DNA from: Panicum virgatum
Taxonomy: Eukaryota > Streptophyta > Magnoliopsida > Poales > Poaceae
Length of the DNA stretch: 64,000 bases
Assembly (NCBI RefSeq): GCF_016808335.1
Contig: NC_053148.1
Coordinates: 17,822,433 to 17,886,432 of the forward strand
Reading direction: 5' to 3'
How positions within the stretch are numbered: the stretch's first letter is position 1; the number at the start of each line of letters is the position of its first letter. The notes beneath the pieces are model-generated. The model worked only from the letters and a program-made list of their open reading frames with translations, was not told the origin of the DNA and searched no databases. Below, one piece after another: positions 33,501 through 44,835 of the stretch. The position numbers and the translations under genes are program-made.

Positions 33501-34470
33501 CGGTGGAAGATGGTCGACGAGAAGTAGCCCGTGAGCTGCGCGAGAGGGAGGCAAAGCAATTTGCGTGGTCGATTTGGGCGGAGCGGCGCAGGAATGGTGG
33601 GCCGACGGCGGGGTGGAGCTCATCGGAGTTCAAGCGGGGCGGCGACGCTGTTCTGGGGCGTGGGGTGGAGGAATTGGCAAAAGAGCGAAGGGAAAAGGAG
33701 GGGGTCCTCCTGGTTTTAATGCACGCGAAAGGAGAGGGCGGCGGCCTCTAACCCGTGCTGTCCGCGGCGGCGTCGCGGTGGCGGCCGGCGGCAGTCCTCT
33801 GGGCGCGTGGCAAGGCGAGGAGAGGGCACGGCGCGAGGCAAAAGCGGTGGAGGAGGTGCAGTGCGACGCGTGGGCGGAGCTAGCAGGCAGGAGGTGGCCT
33901 CCCGGCCGTTCCACAGCGGCAGGCGCAGCGCCGCTGTCTGCCGGCGGCGTGGAGCAGAGAGCAAGCAGGCTGGAGGAAGGGGAAAAGGATTGATTTGCAA
34001 TTTCCAAAAATTCCAAAGACCATTCTGTAAAACAAGGATAACTTTTAATCTAAGGCTCAAATGAAAAAGTGCCCAACATGAAAGTTGTTCAACTTTTCAA
34101 GATCTACAATTTTGATGTTGTGCAAAAATTTAGTTGATCAAAGGATAGAGAGCTAATTTTGAAAACATAGAAGGGAATTTGAATTCAAAGGAAACATGTC
34201 TTTTTCAATGCAATTTCACTTCAAATTTAGGCTGAATTGAAAAGATTCCTGCCATGTAATGATTGCACTGAAATTTGCAAAAACACCCTCCACAAAAGCA
34301 ATAATTGCACACCCCATTCAAATTAAACTATAGAAAGGACCTTGCATAAAATCATAATTGCACATATAACCTTTTATATTTACAAAAAGATTCTTTTTCA
34401 AGCAATTAAGCACATGATGCATACAATCAATACACAACTACAGTGCAAACACCTAGGGTGTCACAGAGGA
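30508..34470 (-). mobile_element. 3.95-kb TG..CA unit with TSD GAGGA; probable long solo LTR
   Basis: The insert 30513-34465 is flanked by GAGGA (30508-30512 and 34466-34470) and sits inside a Rho-GAP exon whose reading joins cleanly when it is removed. On the minus strand it starts TGTGACACCCTAGGTG and ends GGTTCTGCCACA, the TG..CA ends of an LTR. TGTGACACCC or TGTAACACCC starts are common in long-LTR gypsy elements of grasses. I see no gag or pol and no internal repeat of the ends. It could therefore be a solo LTR of an unusually long LTR, or a complete non-autonomous element whose LTRs I cannot resolve. The part at 33070-34010 is GC-rich with low-complexity frames. Confidence 0.7.
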
Positions 34471-34746
34471 CATGTGTCCTTCCCGTCAATGATAGACAGC
34501 AAGGTACCCTTCTTGAATCTAGCTATTGCAGTAGATGACTTTTCACCATTTGAAGCAGTTTTTTATACTATGTTGATTAAAGACTAAGGCTGATCTTGAG
34601 GAAGTTGCTGCCGCTGAAGCTGACATCATGAGTTTAAGTAAAAGGTTTATGATCTTCGTGGACAATTGAACAACCAAGCCCAACTGAGTTCCACTTCATT
34701 ATGTGAATCATGCAACAACAAGCGACTTCTAAATGCAGACAAGCTT

Positions 34747-36300
34747 TGAGGGACCGAAGCCGGCGACCAGAGGGGGGGTGAATGGGAGCCGATCAAAATT
34801 TCTTCGAAATTCGAATCGTCGGCCTATATCCCGAAAATCACCCAAGCCCTCAAGCGTTCTGACCGTTGGAATAGCTATGGAAAAACTAAACCAACACAAA
34901 AGGCCTCGAACGAGCGAGCGAAACCACGAAGTAAATCGGAAGCGAATCGGAACAATGCAGAACTGATCTGCCAGGACCGGTCTGACCGGTGCACTGGACC
35001 GGTTTGACCGGTAGCGGCTGTGCAAAAGCTGGAAGACCGGTCTGACCGGTGGCACCTAGAAAACCCCCGAAAACTTAGATTCAAACTGTGAATCTCGATC
35101 GAACGACCACAAAACTGGATGAAACTTGGGGGATAGCTTCGCCCTACCCCGTGAACATATCCCCAAGAGATCTCGACCTAAAAATCTAAGAATCTCGAGA
35201 ATTCGAGGGGAGATCAAAAAGGATTGGGGTTTTCACAAAAGCTCAAGAACTTCAATTCTGAAGCACTGGTGATTCTAGAGGGTTTGGCACGAGGCTAGAA
35301 GCACGGGAATCACCCCAAAGAGCTCTACGAACCGTCGCAATCTAGTGCACCAAAATCGAAACGAAAATCCATCACAAAAAGCACAAGAGGGACGGGATTG
35401 GATTGATTCAAAAGCCCAGAGGGCACAAGGAGGATGGGGCCTCCTTTCCCAATCAAATCCAATACAAAGTCTCACAAAACCATAATCAAATTCTACTCTA
35501 AAGAGAAGAACAGAGGGTGGGAGACACAGGGGCGGCGGCCTGGAGAACAGAGGAGTCCACGAATAGATTACTAAAGCCGCAATTAACCTAACACAAGTGA
35601 AGGGGTATTTAAACCCACGGGACTGGTCAAACCGGTATGCTGGACCAGTCGGACCGGTTGGTTAGACCGGTCAGACCGGTGCCAGGGACCGGTCAGACCG
35701 GTTGTCCTGCAGCACACCATGTACACGATCTCATCCGACGGCCGAGGTTCTTTCTTCGAAATGAAGTCTTCTCCGCGATGCCGCCATATTGATGAAGATC
35801 AGGTCCGCGGTTTTGGAGGGTCCGTGAAACCGGGGTAGGTGGCCGGTTTTGAGAAAACCGCCAAAACCTCACGCACGGGAAGATTCCCGCCTCCACGCCG
35901 TGGCCCTAGACGGCGTTCCCGCCTCGACCTTCTGACGGCCCAAGACGCCGCCGGACGCCTGTCACCTCCTCACCCGCAGCGAGGCCCTAGACGCCGTCGA
36001 CGCCCGTCGCCTCCGTCAGTCCCGAGACCGACGCCCGTGCCTCCACGACTTGGCATCTTCAACTGCCGTCCGCCTCCTTGGTTTTGTGGCGCAAACCAAG
36101 AAACCCGCCTTCCGTCGCCGCTTGCGCCCTCGATCCAGGAGTGGACGCCACAGCTACCGCCCGGCCCGAGCTCCTCCGCGGCAACTCTCCGTCGACACTC
36201 GACGTCTGTGTACCTGCAATCCGAAGACCAAGCGCACGATCACACCGCACGGTTGACAATTCACTCATCACAAGCAGGATAGAGTACTCAACATTCCTCA
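34747..36300 (-). repeat. 3' LTR of the SIRE-like element
   Basis: 1554 bases, TGAGGGACCG...CATTCCTCA on the plus strand. It has clusters of ACCGGTCTGACCGGT-like words at 34976-35052 and 35625-35702. The minus-strand TATA region (GGGTATTTAAACCC) has mutated relative to the other LTR. By eye the two LTRs are about 95-96 percent identical. Confidence 0.9.
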
Positions 36301-38640
36301 ATCTCCCCCTTGATGAGTGCATTGTCAACACAACACCTGAAAACAGAGAAGTGATAAAAAGAGAAACAAGAAAGTGAAGAACTCAAGCAAGTGACACAAA
36401 GCTCAGAAAAACAGAAACAGTCACTTACTCAAGCAGAGATCGATCCCCTAAGACAAGGGCAACGTACTCAAGCAGAGATCGATCCCCTAAGACAAGGGCA
36501 ACGGCTCGACGCAATCAATCAAAAGCCAAAACATGACTCCTCAAAGACAGAGGTAACACTCGACGCAGCCATGCAAGAAGCAGAGGGAAAACGAGGAAAC
36601 CAGGAGCCAAAACCAAAGCAGAAACTCCCCAAGTAAAGTTTTTCCCTCTCACAAGTGCAACTCTCCCAAAATGATGCACTCTCAAAACGCTATGCACAAC
36701 AAGTTTTTCAAAAATCAAACAAGTCTCCCCCTTGTTCGATCACTTCTCCCAAATTATCCCCCTTGTTGGCACATGCACACATCAAGTCTAAAATGACCTA
36801 AAGCTCCCCCTGAAGCTGAAACTCCCCCTGAATAGATGCTATGCAATGAATGCAATGCAGTAGGTGTAAGTGAGAGCATTCAGGAATACAATGATATGAG
36901 CAACATCTAGTCACAAGCACGTGTGCATCCATAAACAAGACCTGCATCTAGCTCAACAGGGTATATCAAATCAGTCTAGAGCTAGGCAAGTTCAGTTTAG
37001 GAGAAATAAAAGCATCACCCATGATCTAGCACTAACAAGTAGGGAATAGAAAACAGTGCTAATCAAACTCATACAGGTGAGCCAAAGCAGCCAAAAACAA
37101 GTTGCCAACATTCATTTTTCAATTAAACTTATAGCAATCAATTCTTAATGCCAGGGGTTGAAAGCTTGTCATGCTTTACTTAGCAACAAGGCCAAGCCTA
37201 TGCCAAAAGTCAATCAGAAGCTTAAAGCACTCGTTTCAGTCATGCACAGTCTTGCCCGGGTTCTCACAAGTGCAAAGTGAGCCGTCCCGACAGCTCGATC
37301 AGTGCGACAAGCAATCCCACCTGGATCTTTTCAATCCATTTCAAAAACAGTTCAAGCAATTTTATCAGATTTAGATCATTTCAAGTATGAATTGCTGAAC
37401 AAAAGGCTATACTAGCATGAATAAGATAGCAAAGCATATCAACATGCCCTAACATGCTAGTAGCCAAGACAGGGTGATCATGTTTTCAGATTTTCAAATC
37501 AAAATGGCTTAACTCAGATGATGTCATATACACAGTGGAGCAAGCTATACATGATCAAATTTATCAACTCACACTAGCAGGCACTAGAAGATCATAGCAA
37601 TGTATACAAGAATGCTAGTGCAAGTGAGACAATGCAAAATGCAAACATGTACAATGCAACTAACCAAGCTAAAACTTAAGAGAAAGACAAAGAAAATCCA
37701 AAAGCTAAGCAACTGAAGAAATCAGCAAATACAACGGCTTGAAGACACACAGGACTAGACCAAATGGATCCAACTGAGTACCATGGAAAAGGCAACAATC
37801 AGAAAACCACAAGTCCATCCTGAGAGGAAAACGTACAAGCCAGACGCTCACATACCTCGATGAAGATCCCGCTAGACCTAGAGCATAGCAAGCTCGAGGT
37901 CACCTCGCCTACGTCCTCAGCGAATCCATCTTCTGCTCGAACAGGTTCTTGTAGAGGTGAAAGATCGAAGTGGAAGTAGCGGTACTGGATCGTCCTCCTG
38001 AGCTGAGGTAGTCGAAGCAGAAGGGGCCAGAGCCTGCAGCCGGCGTAGTAACTCCGGATCATCATCAGCACCTGAGGTAGAGCTCCCCCTCAACAAGTGA
38101 TACCTAGCACAAGAGAAGCTAGGACACAAGGAAATAGCAAACACCAAAGATCCAGAGCAAAACTCAAGCAAACGGTTAGGTGTTACTTAAGCTACATGCA
38201 AAAGTATACCAAAAGACACTCTAGAACATATCAAGACAGAAGATATTCCTAGAAAAGTCTAAAGGCACTCAATAGTAAGAACCAATGTAGCTAGACGATA
38301 CGAAGGAGATACTTGAGCTAGCAACCAGAACTAAGAAGCAAAAGCTACACAAGCATAGGAAACTAGACAAAGCACACACCCTGAGCTAGCAAGAATCATG
38401 ACAATATGAAAATCACAAAAACTAGCATACAGAGTGGCTAGTCCTCCATAGCACAAGCACAGACCTAGCAAGCAAAACAAGTAGAGATGTAGAATCTACA
38501 ACATGTCACACGCAGACAATGTACAAAGAACTCAAAAGACAAACTCAAATGTACAGAGGATACAACAACCATCATGGGCTATCCATTAGCCTTGGAGAAC
38601 CATCAAGTCTTGATCAAACCTGCATAAGACCAAGATCCAT
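36301..38640. other. Non-coding interior of the SIRE-like element
   Basis: Where pol would be expected there is only AT-rich sequence with short frames. A 39-bp unit (ACTCAAGCAGAGATCGATCC...) is present twice in tandem at 36427-36504. The purine tract for plus-strand priming is at its left edge. Confidence 0.7.
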
Positions 38641-41456
38641 GGAGCACTTGTTCTCCAGGCCTCCAACCTGCATCACCAATGAGACATAGGGGGAACAAAC
38701 GTCTCGACACTGGGGTTAGCAAAGTGAGAAGCAAACAAGTGACGAGCCATTTGCTCTACAGAAGGGTAAGCAAAGTCAGGCAAAGCGTATCCCCTGTCTC
38801 GTCTACCACGAGGCTGACGAACACCACCGCGAGGAAAGCGTGGAGCCTCAAAACCACCTCCAAAGCCTCGGTCCCGTGGTCCATAGCCGTACTGAAAATG
38901 ACCAGGAGCACGACCGGCAAAGCGACCACCCTATGGAGCATGGTAACCACCACCGTCTCCCTGACCTCCACCTACACAGCGCGCCCTAGCATCTTGCCTA
39001 CCACCACGCCGAGAAGAACAATGCACCCGAGCAGAGTACATGTCTGTGTTCCGTCTCTCCTGCTCTCGCCTCACAGCCCGCTTCCTCCTGAAGCAAAACT
39101 CCTCCAGGTGACCTTCCCTGTCACAGAACTCGCAGTGATACCTCACCTCACGCTTGGGAGGTGGAGGCCTAGCCTGCGGACGGGGAGGAGCAGCCCTCTT
39201 CTTCTGGGCAACCTGGGCTGTGGCAGCAGGGAGCGTGTCGAGGGGATTCCTCAGCTCATTGGGCTTTGGAACTCAAACCTGCTTCTGCGGAGGTGCTTTC
39301 GGTGGTTCTTTAAGCACACCATCCGCGGGGTCAACAAGCGAAGGCTGCGTGCTCATGCTAGCAGTGTTTCCAGCAGCCTTGCCAATCTTACCATACAACC
39401 TGTCAAAGTCTGACTTCGTGTATGTGTAATCGACCCCAAACCCATCACCACGCTTGAACTGCTTAATAATCATGCCCAACTGCGGTTCACTGCTAGACAC
39501 CCAACTCAGAATCGCCCTAAGATAGGTATTCTCATTCTCCAAGTTGGCTTTCTCTACCGCAAGACTATCCAGATCAGCAATCAAACCAGGGCAAACAGAG
39601 CAGTCAATAGGTGGGCTAGACTCTACGACCTTAGTCTTTCCAAAAGACTTGATCAAAGCGTTCTTCTCATCTAGCTCCAACCTAAGCGTGGGACAAAGCT
39701 TACAAGCACCAAGCAAAGCAGGTCCAGATCTAAGCTCCTCTAGTTCACAAACAACAGTAGCAAACTTGGACTGCAAAGAAGCTAGATCAGACTTGAAGAT
39801 AGGACACTCATCGTATTCAAGCACATCACTAACAATGGGAGCGTCCTTGACAAGTTCAAGCTCATGCTTGGCCTTGGCTAGCTTGTGAGACACGTCAGAA
39901 AGCGAAGTCTTAGCAACATCTAAGTTCGTGACGTTCTCATCATGCTTGGCATGGAGAGCAACAAAATCATTCATGTGAGATATGCAGCCAGCGCACTCAT
40001 CCTCACTAGATTTCTCCCTAGCATAAGCCAGCTCAGCCCTAAGCTTTCTACGCTCTCTAGCTGCTTCCTTAAGCAGCCTCTTCTGGTTGTCGAGAGCGGC
40101 GTACAACTCCCTAACCTCTGTATCAAGCAGGTCGATCGTGGAGTTTACCTCTGAATCGCTCTCAGATCTAGGAGAAGAGCCGGAGTGCATCGGTGTAGCA
40201 TGCCCACCTGAAGACGCATGAGCACCATCGGCTTCGCCCGCCATGGTGCAGAAGCTCTTGCGCCGACCGGCCGCCAAGCAAAGGCCGATGAAGCCGGTGG
40301 CTTCCTTGTCCCGCTTCTTCTTCTTCTTGTCGTCGTCGTTGGAGGTCAGTGAAGAAGAGCGGTCGGTGTCGGAGCTCTTGTCGAGGTCGCTGAGCTGTGC
40401 CAGGAAGGCATTCTCCCTCTTCTTGGCCTTGTACTGGAAGCGCTTCTTGAGCGACTCCTTGTCAAAGCGTCCTCCCGGTCACGACTGTGGTGCCGATGCT
40501 CCTTGTTGGAGCCTCCCTCGTCGTGGTCGCGGTGGCGGTAGTAGTCGAAGGAGTTGTTCTGGCCACCGTCGGACTTCTTGGGGCAATCAGCGATGAAGTG
40601 GTTCAGATCGCCGCAGTTGTAGCACCCGGGGTTCTTCTTCCTGTGCCTATTGTGGTAGACGCGCTGGAACTTGCTGATGAGGAGGCACAAGTCGTCGTCG
40701 CCCAGCGTCTCCAGCTGCTCATCTGAAACAGAAGGCAAAGAGGCAAGAGAAAAGCCAAGAGTAGAGTTAGCGTTAGAGCTCGATCCACCACCTGGGCCAG
40801 TCACCAGAGCGATGCTCTTGGAAGGAGGGGCACCATTGAGCTTGGCTCGTGTTTGGTTATCTACCTCCGTGGCCTTTGAGCTTGCTGAAAAGCTCGTTCA
40901 CGGTCAGAGCCTCATAGCCTGCAGACTCAATGATCGTGTTCACCTTGAGATCCCACACAGAGCGGTCAAGTGCGTAGAGCAACTTGAGAGCCTTCTCGTG
41001 CTCTGTGTACTCAAGGGCACCAGCAGATCTGTTCGCATTGACTTTGTTCACAATCGACTGAAAACGACTGAACATCAAGTCAATGCTCTCATCCGGCTCC
41101 TGTGTGAAGTTCTCGTACTCACGCCGGTGAGTCTCGAACAGTCTGGCCTTCGCCTGAGGTGTACCCTCGTGGTAGTTCTCAAGGCACGTCCAAATTTTGT
41201 GGGCTTTCTGAAAACCCAGGACGCGTGAGAACTCCACACGAGAAACACCAGCGAACAAGACATTGATGGCCTTGGCGTTATCCTCGTGCTGGGTCACCTG
41301 GAGAGGTGTGGTCCGAACAGCAAGCACCTCGTAAAGCTGGTTCGTGGTAATATCCCAGACATCGGCTCCCATGCTCTGCAGGAAGGCTCTCATGCGAACC
41401 TTTCAGTAGGCATAATCCTCGCCGGAAAACACCGGGATCTTACCAAGACTCGCCAT
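38640..41456 (-). pseudogene. gag: Gag of the SIRE/Maximus-like copia element
   Basis: The start is ATG 41456 (MASLGKIPVFSGEDYAY), immediately damaged by a TGA where a Trp codon is expected (about 41403). Then comes the copia gag domain (MGADVWDIT, AHKIWTCLENYHEGT, RLFETHRREYENFTQ, LEYTEHEKALKLLYALDRSV). After a frameshift near 40860 follow LGDDDLCLLISKFQRVY and a zinc knuckle CYNCGDLNHFIADC. A lysine-rich linker leads to a coiled coil (39273-40277) with CX(n)CP repeats. A second CCHC-type motif, CEFCDREGHLEEFC, plus FRRKRAVRREQERR lies at about 39080-39145, then a Gly/Arg-rich tail. The two knuckles and coiled coil are typical of the very long SIRE gag. It would package element RNA if intact. 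Confidence 0.8.
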
Positions 41457-41506
41457 GGTCGCCGAGTGGTTTTCGAACCGGTTAAGGTACTGAAAACCTC
41501 AACCGA

Positions 41507-43079
41507 GCTCTGATACCAATTGAGGGACCGAAGCCGGCGACCAGAGGGGGGGTGAATGGGAGCCGATCAAAATTTCTTCGAAATTCGAATCGTCGGCTTA
41601 TATCCCGAAAATCACCCAAGCCCTCAAGCGTTCTGACCAGAGTTTGGAATAGCTATGGAAAAACTAAACCAACACAAAAGGCCTCGAACGAGCGAGCGAA
41701 ACCACGAAGTAAATCGGAAGCGAATCAAAACAATGCAAAACTGATCTGCCAGGACCGGTCTGACTAGTGCCCTGGACCGGTCTGACCGGTCACGGCTATG
41801 CAAAAGCTGGAAGACCGGTCTGACCGATCTTGCCTACCGGTCTGACCGGTGGCACCCAGAAAACCCCCGAAAACTTAGATTTAAATTGTGAATCTCGATC
41901 AAACGACCACGAAACTGGATGAAACTTGGGGGATAGCTTCGCCCCTACCCCGTGAACATATCCCCAAGAGATCTCGACATAAAAATCAAAGAAACTCGAG
42001 AAATCGAGGGGAGATCAAGAAGGATTGGGGTTTTCACAAAAGCTCAAGAACTTCAATTCTGAAGCACTGGTGATTCCAAAGGGTTTGGCACGAGGCTAGA
42101 AGCACGGGAATCACCCCAAAGAACTCTACGAACCGTCGCAATCTAGTGCACCAAAATCGAAACAAAAATCCATCACAAAAAGCACAAGAGGGACGAGATT
42201 GGATTGATTCAAAAGCCCAGAGGGCACAAGGAGGATGGGGCCTGCTTTTCCAATCAAATCCAATACAAAGTCTCACAAAACCATAATCAAATTCTACTCT
42301 AAAGAGAAGAATAGAGGGAGGGAGACACAGGGGCGGCGGCCTGGAGAACAGAGGAGTCCACGAATAGATTACAAAAGCCGCAATTAACCTAACACAAGTG
42401 AAGGGGTATTTATACCCACGGGACCGGTCAGACCGGTATGCTAGACCGGTCAGACCGGTGCCAGGGACCGGTCAGACCGGCTGTCCTGCAGCACCCCCTG
42501 TACACGATCTCATCCGACGGCCGAGGTTCTTTCTTCGAAACGAAATCTTCTCCGCGATGCCGCCATCTTCATGAAGATCAGGTCCGCGGTTTTGGAGGGT
42601 CCGCGAAACCCGGGTAGGTGGCCGGTTTTGAGAAAACCGCCAAAACCTCACGCACGGGAAGATTCCCGCCTCCACATTGTGGCCCTAGACGCCGTTCCCG
42701 CCTCGGCCTTCTGACGGCCGTAGACGCCGCCCGACGCCCATCACCTCCTCGCCCGCAGCGAGGCCCTAGACGCCGTCGACGCCCGTCGCCTCCGTAAGTC
42801 CCGAGACCGACGTTCGTGCCTCCACGACTTGGCGTCTTCGACCGCCGTCCGCCTCCTTGGTTTTGTGGCGCAAACCAAGAAACCCGCCTTTCGTCGCCGC
42901 TTGCGCCCTCGATCCAGGAGTGGACGCCACAGCTGCCGCCCGGCCCGAGCTCCTCTGCGGCAACTCTCCGTCGACACTCGACGCCCGTGTACCTGCAATC
43001 CAAATACCAAGCGCACGATCACACCGCACGGTTGACAATTCACTCATCACAAGCAGGATAGAGTACTCAACATTCCTCA
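41507..43079 (-). repeat. 5' LTR and primer-binding site of the SIRE-like element
   Basis: The LTR is 41521-43079 (1559 bases). The primer site complementary to initiator-Met tRNA is at 41507-41520. A minus-strand TATAAATAC box lies at about 42407-42415. The cluster of ACCGGTCTGACCGGT-like words at 41753-41848 has one more unit than the 3' LTR. Confidence 0.9.
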
Positions 43080-43090
43080 AGCTTCTCGAG

Positions 43091-43296
43091 TAAGGTTTCA
43101 TTGCCAAGGACAGTACTTTTGCACTGTCCATAATATTTTGCCTCTCTTTAGAATCCTTGGTTGAGGCATACATAATATAATGTTCAACTAAATTGGCCTC
43201 CCTTTTTCCAGAGGCGAACAATGCTGCCCTTTCACCAGAGATTACCTCCTCAGTCAAAGCACCATCAACTGTAATGTCTAATTCTGTACCTGACAT
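43091..43296 (-). other. Unidentified open frame beside the Rho-GAP exon
   Basis: A minus-strand frame (MSGTELDITVDGALTEEVIS..., then GKREANLVEHYIMYASTKDS) runs to the edge of the SIRE-like LTR. It looks protein-like, with even amino-acid use and no low complexity, but I do not recognise it. It could be a second captured gene fragment or chance. Confidence 0.3.
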
Positions 43297-43299
43297 GTT

Positions 43300-43809
43300 C
43301 TGGGCTACAAACCAAATGGTTCAAAAGATGATGATTTCCAGGGATGGCCAATACGGATCACTTGCCACAAGGTGGAACTTTGCGCGGAACAGGGTTCAAG
43401 GTTCAAATACCAATTCAAGTAATAAAACAGAGGTGATCCCATTCTACGTGATAATAAACATTGATCATGCTACTCTTGGTCAACACAATAACTTTTGAAT
43501 GAATTGTGTAATTCACCTTACAAGTACAACTGTGCGCTCAGTTTTACGTACCAGCAGTTTGTCACATACATAAATATTCCTGAGCACATCAATAATATGT
43601 ATTTTCCCCCTTGGTAGCTTTGTTCCTGAACTTTGTGCTCAAGTTTTGTTGACTCACTGTCGTTGGCGATGGTTAGTGTTGATTTATCCTCATATAATTT
43701 TCTTGCCCTTTACATGTCTTCGTCACCTTATTGCTTCGACTAATAATTATGCGTGCTAGCTACGTAAACACTGAAATTATCGGTGGCCAAATATTATACG
43801 AATTTAGTT
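43300..43809. other. Sequence without recognised gene, upstream of the Helitron-like end
   Basis: AT-rich. The words GGATGGCC and GGTTCAAATACCAATTC and a short plus frame (43193-43498) give no domain. Confidence 0.35.
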
Positions 43810-43841
43810 GCCGTGCGCCACGGCGCGCGTAATGCACTAGT
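43810..43841 (+). mobile_element. Helitron-type 3' terminus
   Basis: A perfect 6-bp hairpin GCCGTG-CGC-CACGGC (43810-43824) is followed 12 bases later by CTAG (43837-43840) and a T. The subterminal hairpin plus CTRR end, inserted before T, is the diagnostic Helitron 3' end. The matching 5' TC end was not found, so the extent of the element is unknown. It may include the Rho-GAP exons upstream. Confidence 0.6.
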
Positions 43842-44570
43842 GCCATATCTACTCTCTTCTATCTCATTTTTGCTCCCACCACCGGCTTGCATGGGTGTTT
43901 TTATTTGTGAGTGGGCCCTTCATCTATGATCCGTTCTAAACTCAACAATGTAGCAATGATATTAGCTTATGGTCTACTGACATGAGGGCTCACCTTAAGG
44001 ACTGGTTGGGCCATAGACACTGCCCTCGCCCTAACAAATGAAGGCGGATCTTAATTTGTGTTAGAAGCTCAAACAAATTAAGAAAACACATATCCTATAA
44101 ATTGATAGGGGGATCCTGATCCTGTCACACCTTCCCTAAGGACCAAGCACCAGAGTAACCGTGGGTCCGTGGGAGCACATGCAGGCTGATCGGCATCCGG
44201 TACATGAACCAAGACTAGCACTTGAGGAGCCACAATATATAGCAAATGCAATATGATCTGTCCGCACCAAATTCACCACCACCTCAACTATACTAGCCAT
44301 GGTCCTGCACTCCTGCATGAATAATAAACGATGGACGAGGTGGAACAATCAGGTCCGATCTCACCTGCACCGATACAAATCGAAAGGCTCGCAGTGGTTC
44401 CGTGGATGAAACATGCTTACGCGAGAAGATGAACACTGAAATTGTGCATAATTAGTTGGCAGAAACCCCGTCAAAAGAAAGTGCAGAGTAAGACAAGCAT
44501 AACAAAGTCAGATGTGCCCAGACATAATCTTGACGTTAATGATGATATTCCAGATTTGCCTAATTACCTA
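43842..44570. other. No recognisable gene
   Basis: Mixed-composition sequence. Short frames on both strands carry no domain motifs, and no repeats of note were seen. Confidence 0.35.
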
Positions 44571-44835
44571 AGGAAATATGAGTTTAGAAAATAGTTCCTA
44601 CCTGATTGGGCACTTAGTGAACTTTCAGATTTGCCTGATTAACATAACTCAAAAAGTTTATATATACATTGCTACTCCGCATGAATTATATCCGTACAAT
44701 CATCTCATTGGATTCCTATCTTTCTCATTGTCGTTGACTAAAATTGGCAGACTTGCAGACTGGTCAGACCAGTATGCACAAACCAATTTGACCGGTCAGA
44801 TGATTTTGTCAAAATTCAAACTTAATTTCACCATT

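Larger units (their letters stand above)
34742..43084 (-). mobile_element. Copia element, SIRE/Maximus-like, gag-only (non-autonomous), TSD AGCTT
   Basis: The element 34747-43079 (8333 bases) has LTRs of about 1.55 kb at both ends and AGCTT duplicated at 34742-34746 and 43080-43084. It reads on the minus strand. Next to the right LTR is ATTGGTATCAGAGC (41507-41520), the initiator-Met tRNA primer site. Next to the left LTR is the purine tract AAGGGGGAGAT (about 36301-36311). The interior holds a long gag (38640-41456) of SIRE/Maximus style and about 2.3 kb without coding content. Protease, integrase, RT and RNase H are all absent. The element lies within a Rho-GAP exon. Confidence 0.9.
28605..43089 (+). 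pseudogene. REN1-like Rho GTPase-activating protein: three distal exons, interrupted by two LTR-type elements
   Basis: Exon a, 28605-28687, reads NTIPQASLERRKGALHERR, VALEKE and has acceptor CAG and donor GTAAGA. Exon b, 30429-30512, reads VENLRDQPQKERNLRASLQS, GLMNMRRG and continues after an insertion at 34471-34503 (HVSFPSMIDSK, donor GTACCC). Exon c starts at 34583 (TKADLEEVAAAEADIMSL), then KVYDLRGQLNNQAQLSS, SLCESCNKRLLNADKL. It is split by a second insertion after 34746 and ends at 43085-43089 with donor GTAAGG. Together these match the coiled-coil part after the PH and Rho-GAP domains of REN1-type plant Rho-GAPs, which switch off ROP GTPases. In exon c a one-base deletion and a TAA (near 34645) break the frame even without the insertions. 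No PH or GAP exon was seen upstream, so this is a fragment or a badly eroded gene. Confidence 0.75.

Noticed and set aside
33070..34064. Possible coding gene inside the 3.95-kb LTR-like unit
   Set aside because: Frames are open on both strands with low-complexity Pro/Ser/Arg; no domain or splice pattern. Left as an unexplained GC-rich block.
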